A DNA stretch of 64,000 bases, taken from contig NZ_CP108100.1 of NCBI RefSeq assembly GCF_036195045.1, positions 2,046,001 through 2,110,000 of the forward strand, given 5' to 3'. Below, piece after piece: positions 49,239 through 58,046 of this stretch (position 1 is the stretch's first letter; each line of letters opens with the position of its first letter). The notes under the pieces were generated by a model. That model was not told where the DNA came from and searched no databases. It saw only the letters and a list, made by a program, of their open reading frames with translations. Position numbers and translations under genes: made by a program. This stretch comes from Streptomyces sp. NBC_00236 (GTDB lineage Bacteria; Actinomycetota; Actinomycetes; Streptomycetales; Streptomycetaceae).

Positions 49239-50183
49239 ATGTGGCCAGGACAGCAGTCGCCCCCCGATCAGCCGGACCCCCGGGCCGAGTACGCCGGTTC
49301 GGGGGCCGGGCAGCAGCCCGGCCGGCCCAACCCCGACTGGCACGCCGCGCCCACCGTCGGCATGGGCGCCCCCGAGCCGCCCCGCCGCTCCTGGAACCGG
49401 ACCGTGGTCGCCGTCGTGGCCGCCTCCGCGGCAGTCGTCGTGGCATGCGGGGTGACCGGCTTCCTGGTCCTCCGCGACGACGGGGGCAACGGGACCGACA
49501 AGGCTGACGCGAAGCCCACGGCGACGGGCTCGGCCAGCCCCGACGGCACGGACCGGTCCGCGGCGAAGGGCGGCTCCGGCCCGCTCGTCGCCGGCTGGAA
49601 CACGGTGGTCAACGCCAAACGCGGCATCACCTTCGACGTGCCCGCCTCGTGGGCACGGCAGTCCCCGAGCTGGGTCAGTTACGTCGCGAAGGACGACGAC
49701 CCCGAAGAGAAACCACTGGTCGCGATGATGGCCCCGGCCGTCCTCAAGGAGAAGTGGTGCACGTCCGACGACAACAAGAACGGCTCCGAGGAGAACACCG
49801 CGCTCGCCTCGACCGGCACCACCGGGGAAAAGGGCGCGCGGAGCGCCGCCGAGGCCGCCGAGGACACCGCCAGGACCTGGGTCTTCGGCGCCTACACCCA
49901 GCCCGACACCACCCGTCTCACCATCGGTGAACCCGAGTCGTACCGTACGAAGTCGGGCGTCGAGGGCAGCCTCGTGACCGTCACCTCGTCCGGGACCCCG
50001 AAGAAGGGCAAGTGCGACACCGACGGCAAGGCGGTGACGTTCGCCTTCAAGAACGCGGAGGGCAAGTTCGTGTCGTGGACCTACATCGGTGCGCACGGGG
50101 TGCCCGACGAGGTGTCCGACGCCACCATCCGTCAGATCCTCAGCACCGTGCGGCTCTTCAAGGCGGGCGACGGGCAGGGCTGA
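49239..50183 (+). CDS. Membrane-anchored protein with Pro-rich N-terminus, unknown function
   Basis: 314 aa. A Pro/Gln/Gly-rich cytoplasmic N-terminus (~1-50), one transmembrane helix (VVAVVAASAAVVVACGVTGFLVL, about 56-78), a low-complexity Ser/Thr/Asp linker, then an extracellular domain with VVNAKRGITFDVPASWARQSPSW and a C-terminal ATIRQILSTVRLF. Resembles actinobacterial surface proteins with a lipoprotein-like mature fold. No enzyme motif recognised. ATG 49239. Confidence 0.75.
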   Translation: MWPGQQSPPDQPDPRAEYAGSGAGQQPGRPNPDWHAAPTVGMGAPEPPRRSWNRTVVAVVAASAAVVVACGVTGFLVLRDDGGNGTDKADAKPTATGSASPDGTDRSAAKGGSGPLVAGWNTVVNAKRGITFDVPASWARQSPSWVSYVAKDDDPEEKPLVAMMAPAVLKEKWCTSDDNKNGSEENTALASTGTTGEKGARSAAEAAEDTARTWVFGAYTQPDTTRLTIGEPESYRTKSGVEGSLVTVTSSGTPKKGKCDTDGKAVTFAFKNAEGKFVSWTYIGAHGVPDEVSDATIRQILSTVRLFKAGDGQG

Positions 50184-50256
50184 GGGGGCCGTTGCGGGAC
50201 ATCACCGCCGCATCCCCGGGCCGCGCCGTCCGTCGTCCGGCCAGGGTCCCCGTCCC

Positions 50257-50436
50257 ATGGGCCCTGGACGCGATCGACGGCGTGCGGCTCGCGAGGACCC
50301 CGAGACCGCCTGCACCACCGGCTACGGCCGGCGCACACCGGTCGTCAGGGCCGCCGCTCTCGCCCTCGCGGGCCTGGCGGTCGCGACCGGCCCGGCCCTG
50401 ATGCTGCGCCACCGGGCCACCGCCGCGCCGCTCTGA
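50257..50436 (+). CDS. Possible small membrane peptide
   Basis: 59 aa, low support. The Arg-rich start (MGPGRDRRRAAREDPE) precedes one hydrophobic helix (VVRAAALALAGLAVATGPALML) and a basic C-terminus. No ribosome site of note. In the 323-bp gap 50184-50506, it is the only frame with a credible topology; a frame at 50089 extends it upstream in overlap with the previous gene. Confidence 0.25.
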   Translation: MGPGRDRRRAAREDPETACTTGYGRRTPVVRAAALALAGLAVATGPALMLRHRATAAPL

Positions 50437-50460
50437 GCCCGGGGTTCCGGATACATGCGT

Positions 50461-50493
50461 CGGGGCCGGGTCCCCCCTCCGGACCCGGCCCCG
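50461..50493. terminator. Bidirectional terminator hairpin
   Basis: Perfect 13-bp arms (50461-50473 with 50481-50493), 7-nt loop, just beyond the stop of the LacI-family gene on the minus strand and after the plus-strand genes. Confidence 0.9.
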
Positions 50494-50506
50494 ATCACAC
50501 ACACCG

Positions 50507-51553
50507 TCAGGCGCTGCGGAGCGCCGCCGTCGACCCCCGTACGACCAGCTCCGGCTGGAACACGTACTCCGTGCGCTGTACGGGACTTCCGCCGATCTCC
50601 TCCAGCAGCGCGCCCACCGCGGCCGCCGCCATCGCCTGCACCGGCTGGCGCACCGTGGTGAGCGGCGGGTCGGTGAACGCGATGAGCTGCGAGTCGTCGA
50701 AGCCCACCACCGACACGTCGCGCGGCACGTCGAGGCCGCGGTCGCGGGCGGCGCGCACCACGCCCAGCGCCATCAGGTCACTGCCGCAGACGATGCCCGT
50801 GCAGCCCTGGTCCAGCAGCGCGCCGGCCGCCACCTGACCGCCCTCGACGCTGAACAGCGTGGAGCAGACCAGGTTTTCGGCGTCGGCGCGGTCCAGGCCG
50901 AGCAGCGAGACGGCGGCGTCCACGAAGCCGTCCCGCTTGCGGCGGGAGGGAACGTAGCGCTGCGGTCCGATCGCCAGGCCGACCCGGCGGTGGCCGAGTT
51001 CGGCGAGGTGCCCCACGGCCATCCGCACGGCAGCGTTGTCATCGGGCGAGACGAACGGGGCACTGATCCGCTCGTTGTAGCCGTTGATCAGCACGAACGG
51101 CACGCCGCGGTCGGTCAGCGCGGCGTAGCGCGCCGGGTCGGCCGAGGTGTCGGCGTGCAGTCCGGAGAGGAACACGATGCCGCCCACGCCACGTTCGACG
51201 AGCTGCTCGACGAGCTCGTCCTCGGTGGCGCCGCCGGGCAGCTGGGTGCAGAGCACCGGGGTGTAGCCGTGGCCCGCCAGGACCTGTTCCACGGACTGCG
51301 CGAACGCCGGGAAGATCGGGTTGGTGAGCTCGGGCGTCACCAGTCCGATCAGCCCGGCGCTGCGCTGCCGCAGCCTCACGGGGCGCTCGTAGCCCAGGAT
51401 GTCGAGCGCCGCGAGCACCCGCTGACGCGTGGTGTCCGCGACGCCCGGCTTGCCGTTGAGCACCCGGCTGACGGTCGCCTCGCTGACGGACGCCTGGCCG
51501 GCGATGTCCGAGAGCCTCAGCGCGCTGCCGGCCCTGGGCGGGGGGACGGTCAC
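50507..51553 (-). CDS. LacI-family regulator, MalR paralog, last gene of the mal operon
   Basis: 348 aa. DNA-binding domain LSDIAGQASVSEATVSRVLNGKPGV, then a periplasmic-binding-like effector domain. It is closely similar along its whole length to MalR at 56904 (GYERPVRLR-RSAGL; GYTPVL; FVSPDD; ELVVRGSTA). GTG 51553 overlaps the glucosidase stop (GTGA), so it is translationally coupled to the transport/glucosidase operon and may feed back on it. Confidence 0.88.
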   Translation of the reverse strand: MTVPPPRAGSALRLSDIAGQASVSEATVSRVLNGKPGVADTTRQRVLAALDILGYERPVRLRQRSAGLIGLVTPELTNPIFPAFAQSVEQVLAGHGYTPVLCTQLPGGATEDELVEQLVERGVGGIVFLSGLHADTSADPARYAALTDRGVPFVLINGYNERISAPFVSPDDNAAVRMAVGHLAELGHRRVGLAIGPQRYVPSRRKRDGFVDAAVSLLGLDRADAENLVCSTLFSVEGGQVAAGALLDQGCTGIVCGSDLMALGVVRAARDRGLDVPRDVSVVGFDDSQLIAFTDPPLTTVRQPVQAMAAAAVGALLEEIGGSPVQRTEYVFQPELVVRGSTAALRSA

Positions 51554-53226
51554 ACCGTCCACCACACCGTGGTGTCCGCCGGCAGCTCGATCTCGGCGCC
51601 GTCGGCGGCGACCGGGGTGCTGGAGAGCAGGACGGTGCCGCGTACGGGGATGCGGACCGGGGCGCCCGTGGTGTTGACGGTGCAGACGAAGCCGGGACGG
51701 GCGAAGACCAGCACGCCCTCGGGGCCGTCCAGCCACTCCACCGCGGTCCCGGCGCCGAGCCCCGGGTGCACCCGGCGGGCGGCGATCGCGGCCCGGTAGA
51801 GCTCCAGCGTGGAGCCCGTCGCGCCGGTCTGGGCCTCGATGCTCAGCTCGCCCCAGCCGGCCGGCTGCGGCAGCCAGCTGCCGCCGTCACCGAAGCCGTA
51901 CGAGCTGCCCTCACGCGTCCACGGGATCGGGACGCGGCAGCCGTCGCGGAAGCCGTCCTGGCCCTCGGCCCGGAAGAACGACGGGTCCTGGCGGGCCTCG
52001 TCGGGCAGGTCGGTGACGTCGGGCAGGCCGAGCTCCTCGCCCTGGTAGACGTACGCGGAGCCGGGCAGCGCCAGCATCAGCAGGCTGGCCGCACGCGCCC
52101 GGCGCAGGCCCAGCTCGCGGTCGCCGGGGGTACGGATCTGGGTGCCGAGGCCGGCCGGGTTGGCGAACCGGGTGGCGTGCCGGGTGACGTCGTGGTTGGA
52201 GAGCACCCAGGTGGTGGGGGCACCGACCGGACGCATGGCGTTCAGCGAGGTGTCGATGACGGCGCGCAGTTCGGCGGCGTCCCAGGCGGTCGCCAGGTAC
52301 TGGAAGTTGAAGGCCTGGTGCATCTCGTCGGGGCGCACGTAGTTGGCGGTGCGCTCGACGGTGGGGGTCCAGGCCTCGGCGACGAGGACGCGGTCGCCGG
52401 AGTACTCGTCGAGGACGGTGCGCCAGGTGCGGTAGATCTCGTGCACACCGTCCTGGTCGAAGAACGGCATGACATCGTTTCCGAGCAGCTTCAGCTGGTC
52501 GTGCGTGCCCAGGTCGGGCAGGCCCTCGGCCTTGACGAGGCCGTGCGCGACGTCGACCCGGAAGCCGTCGACGCCCATGTCGAGCCAGAAGCGCAGGATC
52601 GAGCGGAACTCGTCGGCGACGGCCGGGTGTTCCCAGTTGAAGTCGGGCTGCTCGGGCGCGAAGAGGTGGAGGTACCACTCGCCGGGCGTGCCGTCCGCGT
52701 CGGTCGTCCGGGTCCAGGCCGGGCCGCCGAAGATGGACTCCCAGTCGTTGGGCGGGAGTTCGCCGTTCGCGCCCTTTCCGGGGCGGAAGTGGTAGCGCTC
52801 GCGCAGTGCGGAGCCGGGGCCCTCGGCGAGCGCGCGCTTGAACCACTCGTGCTGGTCGGAGGAGTGGTTGGGCACCAGGTCGACGATGATCCGCAGGCCC
52901 AGGTCGTGGGCGTCCCGGATCAGGGCGTCGGCGTCCAGCAGGGTACCGAACATGGGGTCGATGGCCCGGTAGTCGGCGACGTCGTAGCCCGCGTCGGCCT
53001 GCGGGGAGGCGTAGAAGGGGCTGAGCCACACCGCGTCGACACCGAGGTCCCTGAGGTACGGGAGCCGCGCGGTGACGCCTGCGAGATCGCCCATGCCGTC
53101 GCCGTTGCCGTCGGCGAAGCTGCGCGGATAGACCTGGTAGATCACCGCGTCCTGCCACCAGCCGGTGCGGTGGCCCGGGGCGTCGTCGGACGTGCCGGTG
53201 GAGGGGGCAGCGAGGTGCTGGGTCAT
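51550..53226 (-). CDS. aglA: Intracellular GH13 alpha-glucosidase
   Basis: 558 aa, no signal peptide. WWQDAVIYQVYPRSFADGNGDGMGD is the typical oligo-glucosidase start, DGFRVDVAHGL (nucleophile), LVAEAW (acid), VLSNHDVTRH (third Asp). It hydrolyses imported maltodextrin to glucose in the cytoplasm. It is 101 bp from malG on the same strand, and its stop overlaps the LacI-family start. Confidence 0.92.
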   Translation of the reverse strand: MTQHLAAPSTGTSDDAPGHRTGWWQDAVIYQVYPRSFADGNGDGMGDLAGVTARLPYLRDLGVDAVWLSPFYASPQADAGYDVADYRAIDPMFGTLLDADALIRDAHDLGLRIIVDLVPNHSSDQHEWFKRALAEGPGSALRERYHFRPGKGANGELPPNDWESIFGGPAWTRTTDADGTPGEWYLHLFAPEQPDFNWEHPAVADEFRSILRFWLDMGVDGFRVDVAHGLVKAEGLPDLGTHDQLKLLGNDVMPFFDQDGVHEIYRTWRTVLDEYSGDRVLVAEAWTPTVERTANYVRPDEMHQAFNFQYLATAWDAAELRAVIDTSLNAMRPVGAPTTWVLSNHDVTRHATRFANPAGLGTQIRTPGDRELGLRRARAASLLMLALPGSAYVYQGEELGLPDVTDLPDEARQDPSFFRAEGQDGFRDGCRVPIPWTREGSSYGFGDGGSWLPQPAGWGELSIEAQTGATGSTLELYRAAIAARRVHPGLGAGTAVEWLDGPEGVLVFARPGFVCTVNTTGAPVRIPVRGTVLLSSTPVAADGAEIELPADTTVWWTV

Positions 53227-53327
53227 GTCGTCCCTGGGGTGTCTGGGTGGGGGGTGGCGCCGGGACCGGGTCGGGATGCCGGCGCCACCGTGACTGGTGC
53301 GTGCGAGTCGTACGGCCGTGCTGTCGC

Positions 53328-54209
53328 TCAGCCCTTGACGGCCCCGGCGGACATGCCGGTGACGAGGTGCTTCTGCGCGAACAGGAAGACCAGGGCCGCG
53401 GGTATCGCGATGAGCACGGACGCGGCGGTCATCGGACCCCACTGGGCCCCGTACTGGTTCACGAACAGCTGCAGTCCGCCCGCCAGCGTGAGGTTCTCCT
53501 CGCCGACCATGAACGCGGAGGCGTACGCCACCTCGCCCCAGGCGGTGATGAAGGAGTAGAACGCGGTGACGGCGAGGCCCGGCTTGGCCAGCGGCAGGAT
53601 GAGCCGCCAGAACGTGCCGAACGGGGTGAGGCCGTCGACCTGGCCCGACTCGTCGATCTCGCGCGGGATGGTGTCGAAGAAACCCTTCATCATCCAGGCG
53701 CAGAACGGCACCGAGATGGTGAGGTAGGTGATGACCAGACCGGCCGGCTGATTGAGCAGCCCCATGCCGGCCATGATGTTGTAGATCGGCACGATGAGGA
53801 CGGCGACCGGGAACATCTGGGTGATCAGCAGCGTCCACATCAGTCCGCGCTTGCCGGGGAAGCGGAAGCGGCTGACGGCGTAGCCGGTGGAGGCGGAGAC
53901 GATGACGCCGAGGAGCGTGGTGAGTCCCGCGACGACCACCGAGTTGCCGAACCAGGTCAGGAACTTCGTGTTCTGGAGCAGGTTCGTGTAGTTCTCGAAC
54001 GTCGTCTCTTTGAAGAAGTCCGTGGTCGTCGCGAACGCGGCCGGCTTCAGCGAGGTGAGCAGGACCCAGAGCACCGGGAAGACGGCGATCACGGAGGCGA
54101 CGATCAGCGTCAGGTGCAGTGCGGTGGACGCCAGCGGTGAACGTTCCCCGCGCAGCCGGACCTTGGGCGCGGAGTGCCGCGCGGCGGTGGTGGGTGCGGT
54201 GGTGGTCAC
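53328..54209 (-). CDS. malG: Maltodextrin ABC transporter permease MalG
   Basis: 293 aa, about six transmembrane helices. The cytoplasmic EAA loop is readable as PREIDESGQVDGLTPFGTFWRLILPLAKPGL, which docks the ATPase. GTG 54209 overlaps the malF stop (GTGA), indicating coupled translation. There is no ATPase gene in the cluster; in Streptomyces the shared ATPase MsiK serves such importers. Confidence 0.93.
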   Translation of the reverse strand: MTTTAPTTAARHSAPKVRLRGERSPLASTALHLTLIVASVIAVFPVLWVLLTSLKPAAFATTTDFFKETTFENYTNLLQNTKFLTWFGNSVVVAGLTTLLGVIVSASTGYAVSRFRFPGKRGLMWTLLITQMFPVAVLIVPIYNIMAGMGLLNQPAGLVITYLTISVPFCAWMMKGFFDTIPREIDESGQVDGLTPFGTFWRLILPLAKPGLAVTAFYSFITAWGEVAYASAFMVGEENLTLAGGLQLFVNQYGAQWGPMTAASVLIAIPAALVFLFAQKHLVTGMSAGAVKG

Positions 54210-55222
54210 CAGTCGTCTCCCTGGGTGCGGAGGACTCGCCGGTACACGGCGGCGAAGAGCAGCAGGAGTACGAGGATCAGCACGCCCCACGTGGAGGACT
54301 GCGCGAAGTCGCGCGGGCTGATCTCGAAGGAGAACTTGTACGCCTGCGTCACCAGGATCTGGGTGGCGTCACCGGGTCCGCCCCGGGTCAGCAGGAAGAT
54401 CACCGGGAACATGTTGAAGGTCCAGATGGTGGACAGCAGGATCACGGTCGTGGAGACCGGCCGCAGTCCGGGCAGCGTGATGTGGCGGAAGCGCTGCCAG
54501 GCGGAGGCGCCGTCCATCTCGGCGGCCTCGTAGTGCTCGCTGGGGATGGACTGCAGTCCGCCGAGGAGGGCGACCATCATGAACGGCACGCCGAGCCACA
54601 CGTTGACGGCGATGACGGAGACCTTCGCCCAGGTGGGGTCGTCGAGCCAGGCGATGCCGTCGAAGCCGCCGCCGGAGAGGATCTTGTTGAGCAGGCCGCG
54701 GTCCTCGTTGTAGAGGAAGCGCCAGGCGAAGACGGAGACGAAGCCGGGGATGGCCCAGGGCAGGATGAGTGCCATCCGGTAGGCGGAGCGGCCGGCGATC
54801 CTGCGGTTGAGGATGTTGGCGAGCCCCATGCCGAGGGCGAAGGTGATGGCCACGCAGGAGACCGTCCACACCAGGGTCCACCCGAGCGTGCCGAGGAACT
54901 GGTCACCGGTGAGCGCGTCGGCGTAGTTGTCCAGGCCCACGAACTCGTACGTGGCGGGCATGTGGTTGACACCGATGGACCGCGCGACGTTGCGCTCGTT
55001 GGCGTCGGTCAGCGACAGGTAGATGCCGCGGACCAGGGGATACCCGATGATCACGCCGATCACGACGACGACCGGGGCCACCATCGTCCAGGCGTACCAG
55101 TGCGTCGACAGAGCCCGCCGGAGCCTGCTCGGCGGCGGAGGGTTACCAGTACCGCGGCTCCGGCCGCGGGCGACGTCGTCGCCCGCGGCCTTCGCCACCG
55201 ACTGGCTGGTGTGGACAGCCAT
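54206..55222 (-). CDS. malF: Maltodextrin ABC transporter permease MalF
   Basis: 338 aa, about six helices following a soluble N-terminal tail of ~40 residues. The EAA motif EHYEAAEMDGASAWQRFRHITLPGLRP is complete. Short relative to enterobacterial MalF, as normal in Gram-positives. ATG 55222 is 21 bp after malE stop. Its stop overlaps malG's start. Confidence 0.94.
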   Translation of the reverse strand: MAVHTSQSVAKAAGDDVARGRSRGTGNPPPPSRLRRALSTHWYAWTMVAPVVVVIGVIIGYPLVRGIYLSLTDANERNVARSIGVNHMPATYEFVGLDNYADALTGDQFLGTLGWTLVWTVSCVAITFALGMGLANILNRRIAGRSAYRMALILPWAIPGFVSVFAWRFLYNEDRGLLNKILSGGGFDGIAWLDDPTWAKVSVIAVNVWLGVPFMMVALLGGLQSIPSEHYEAAEMDGASAWQRFRHITLPGLRPVSTTVILLSTIWTFNMFPVIFLLTRGGPGDATQILVTQAYKFSFEISPRDFAQSSTWGVLILVLLLLFAAVYRRVLRTQGDDW

Positions 55223-55243
55223 CAGTCGGCCTGCCTTCCTGAG

Positions 55244-56521
55244 TTACTTCCAGCCCTTGAGGAGCTTGCGGTAGGAGTCGCCGGTCGTCTTGACGGCCTT
55301 CTCCGGGGAGGTCTGGCCGGTGAGGACCTTGGTGTACTCGGTGACGAGCGGCGCGAAGAGGCTGCCGGTCTCCGGGATCCAGGGGCGCTCGACGGCGCTC
55401 TCGACGACCGGCTTGAAGAAGCCGACGATCTCGTTGTCGACGACGGCCTCTTCGGCGTAGGCCGAGGTGCGGGTCGGCAGGAGGTTGAGCTCCTTGGTGA
55501 CCTGGGCCTGCGTCTTGACGGAGGTCATGTAGTCGACGAAGGCGTAGGAGGCGTCGAGGTTCTTGGATCCGGCGTAGACGGCCAGGTTGTGACCACCCTG
55601 CGGGGCACCCTGCGCGGCGGAGCCGGCCGGGACCGGGGCGACGCCCAGGTTCGCCTTGTCCTTGAACTCCTTGCCGGCGTACGTGTCGGCGACGGCCCAC
55701 GGGCCGTTGATCATCATCGCGACGTCGCCGTCCTTGAAGGACGACTGCATGTTCTCCCAGCCGTCCGTCGCGTCGGTCTTCGCGGCACCGGAGTCGACCA
55801 GGTCCTTGACCACCGTCATGGCCTTGACGCCGGCGGCGTTGTCGATGGTGACGGACTTGTTGGCGGCGTCGACCATGTCGCCGCCCTCGCCGTACAGGAA
55901 GGAGAGGAACCAGTACGCGTCGTCGCCGCGCAGGTAGAGGCCGGTCTTGCCGGTCTTCTCCTTGATCTTCTTGGAGACGGTCTTCAGGTCCGCGATCGAC
56001 TCGGGAACCTCGACGCCGGCCTCCTTGAAGATCTTCTTGTTGTAGAAGATGCCCATGGAGTCGATGACCTGCGGCACCGCGTACGTCTTGCCGTCGTACT
56101 TGGTGGACGCGGCGGCCTGCTTCAGGAAGTCGTCCTGCTTCACCAGGGCGGCGGTGCCGTCCAGCGGGGCGAGGTAGCCGAGGTCGGCGAACTCGGGGGT
56201 CCAGGCGACCTCGGAGCGGATCACGTCGGGCGCGCCGGAGCCGGACTGCGCAGCGTTCTTGAACTTGTTCTGCGCATCGCCGAAGGGGACGTTGACGTAC
56301 TTGACGTCGACCTTCGGGTGCTCCTTCTCGAAGCCCTCGGCGATCTTCTTGAAGACCTTGTCCTCGCTGCCCGCGGTGGAGGTGTCCCACCACGTCACGG
56401 TGCCGGAGAGCTCACCCGAGCTCTTGGAGGTGCCGTCGGAACTGTCGTCGTCACTGCCGCAGGCGGTCGCCGCGAGCGCCAGGGCCGCGACCAGGGCGGT
56501 GGCCGTTATGCCACGTCGCAT
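55244..56521 (-). CDS. malE: Maltodextrin-binding lipoprotein MalE
   Basis: 425 aa. Signal and lipobox ALAATACGSD (Cys21) predict lipid-anchored solute-binding protein on the outer face of the membrane. Type I binding-protein fold with AAQSGSGAPDVIRSEVAWTPEFADLGYLAPLD, KTYAVPQVIDSMGIFYNKKIF and DVAMMINGPWA. First gene of malE-malF-malG-glucosidase-LacI on the minus strand. An operator candidate lies 84-104 bp upstream. Confidence 0.93.
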   Translation of the reverse strand: MRRGITATALVAALALAATACGSDDDSSDGTSKSSGELSGTVTWWDTSTAGSEDKVFKKIAEGFEKEHPKVDVKYVNVPFGDAQNKFKNAAQSGSGAPDVIRSEVAWTPEFADLGYLAPLDGTAALVKQDDFLKQAAASTKYDGKTYAVPQVIDSMGIFYNKKIFKEAGVEVPESIADLKTVSKKIKEKTGKTGLYLRGDDAYWFLSFLYGEGGDMVDAANKSVTIDNAAGVKAMTVVKDLVDSGAAKTDATDGWENMQSSFKDGDVAMMINGPWAVADTYAGKEFKDKANLGVAPVPAGSAAQGAPQGGHNLAVYAGSKNLDASYAFVDYMTSVKTQAQVTKELNLLPTRTSAYAEEAVVDNEIVGFFKPVVESAVERPWIPETGSLFAPLVTEYTKVLTGQTSPEKAVKTTGDSYRKLLKGWK

Positions 56522-56604
56522 CTGAACTCCTTCAACTGCCGTACCGCTCCGTCGCGGCGCCGGGTCGACGTGAACGTAACAAGGATGAAAGACGGCCGAA
56601 AGAG

Positions 56605-56625
56605 TTTGCGGAATATTTCTGCAAG
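56605..56625. promoter_or_regulatory. Candidate MalR operator upstream of malE
   Basis: An imperfect palindrome with TTTGC at 56605-56609 and GCAAG at 56621-56625 around an A/T-rich centre (AATATT, rare in this genome). It lies 84-104 bp before the malE start on the minus strand, where repressor or promoter sites are expected. Confidence 0.55.
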
Positions 56626-56763
56626 CTCCGGCGATCGTTACATTCGCGTGTCCTCACGGTTGCCGTCAAGCCTCTTGACGGAAGCGCCCTCCCCCTGGCA
56701 GTAGCGGGTGATCGCGCCTGATTCCTCAGTGCGACGATCTGTTCGCACCCAGCAATCCCGTCC

Positions 56764-56788
56764 CGCAAGACCTTGCAAGACGTTGCTG
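56764..56788. promoter_or_regulatory. Candidate MalR operator nearer malR
   Basis: CGCAAGACCTTGCAAGACG, with the perfect 8-bp palindrome CTTGCAAG at 56772-56779 and a further GTTGC at 56782-56786. Together with the site at 56605 it spans the 382-bp malE-malR intergenic region, which holds no gene. Confidence 0.55.
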
Positions 56789-56903
56789 CCGACAGGGAGG
56801 GCCACTCACTTCCGGCCGGACGCGCAACGGTCCGCGCAGGCCCTGTCGTCCGATTCCCGTGCATGGTGGGCAATCCGACCCACGCCCGGTACAGTCCAGT
56901 CAC

Positions 56904-57971
56904 ATGACCGCACGGCTTGCCGATATCGCAACTCAGGCGGGGGTCAGCGAAGCGACGGTCAGCCGCGTACTGAACGGCAAGCCCGGTGTTGCCGCGACCA
57001 CCCGTGAATCCGTCCTCGCGGCGCTCGACGTCCTCGGCTACGAACGCCCCGTCCGGCTGCGCCGGCGCAGCGCGGGCCTGGTCGGCCTGATCACGCCCGA
57101 GCTGGAGAACCCCATCTTCCCGGCGCTCGCCCAGGTCATCGGCCAGGCGCTGACGCGGCAGGGCTACACCCCGGTGCTGGCGACCCAGACGCCCGGCGGC
57201 TCCACCGAGGACGAGCTCACGGAGATGCTGGTCGACCGGGGCGTCTCCGGCATCATCTTCGTCTCCGGACTGCACGCCGACACCTCGGCCGATATGCAGC
57301 GCTACGAACAACTCCGCGCCCAGGGTGTCCCGTTCGTCCTGGTCAACGGCTTCTCCCCCAAGGTGCAGGCCCCGTTCATCTCACCGGACGACCGCGCCGC
57401 CATGCGCCTCGCGGTGACGCACCTGGTGTCGCTCGGCCACACCCGGATCGGCCTGGCGGTCGGCCCTAAGCGCTTCGTTCCCGTGCTCCGCAAGATCGAG
57501 GGCTTCCACGCCACGATGCAGGAGCAGTTGAACCTCACGGCGGACCAGGTCGAGGCGCTGATCCAGCACTCCCTGTACACACTGGAGGGCGGTCAGGCCG
57601 CCGCCTCGGCGCTCATGGAGCGCGGCTGCACGGCGGTCGTGTGCGCGAGCGACATGATGGCGCTCGGTGCGATCCGCGCCGCGCGCCGGCTCTCCCGGGA
57701 CGTCCCGCGCGACCTCTCGGTGGTCGGCTACGACGACTCCCCGCTCATAGCGTTCACCGATCCGCCGCTGACCACGATCCGGCAGCCGGTGACGGCGATG
57801 GGCCAAGCCGCGGTGCGCACGCTCCTGGAGGAGATCGGCGGCACACCCGCCCCGCACAGCGAGTTCGTCTTCATGCCGGAACTGGTCGTGCGCGGGTCGA
57901 CAGCCGCAGGCCCCGGACCCGACGCGGCCTCGGCCGCTCCGGCTGTTCCAGGATCCCACGCGCGTCCGTAG
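56904..57971 (+). CDS. malR: LacI-family repressor MalR
   Basis: 355 aa. MTARLADIATQAGVSEATVSRVLNGKPG is the LacI headpiece; the hinge and core follow (GLITPELENPIFPALAQVIGQAL; VNGFSPKVQAPFISPDDRAAMRLA; SVVGYDDSPLIAFTDPPLTTIRQPV). Divergent from malE, matching MalR of the Streptomyces maltodextrin cluster, a repressor relieved by maltodextrin. A Pro/Ala-rich tail extends beyond the paralog. ATG 56904. Confidence 0.93.
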   Translation: MTARLADIATQAGVSEATVSRVLNGKPGVAATTRESVLAALDVLGYERPVRLRRRSAGLVGLITPELENPIFPALAQVIGQALTRQGYTPVLATQTPGGSTEDELTEMLVDRGVSGIIFVSGLHADTSADMQRYEQLRAQGVPFVLVNGFSPKVQAPFISPDDRAAMRLAVTHLVSLGHTRIGLAVGPKRFVPVLRKIEGFHATMQEQLNLTADQVEALIQHSLYTLEGGQAAASALMERGCTAVVCASDMMALGAIRAARRLSRDVPRDLSVVGYDDSPLIAFTDPPLTTIRQPVTAMGQAAVRTLLEEIGGTPAPHSEFVFMPELVVRGSTAAGPGPDAASAAPAVPGSHARP

Positions 57972-58046
57972 CCCGCAGGACGTGCAACCCGCTCCCGACC
58001 GGAGGATCATCAAGCGGAGGGGGCAAATCTGGCAGACTCTGTGCCT

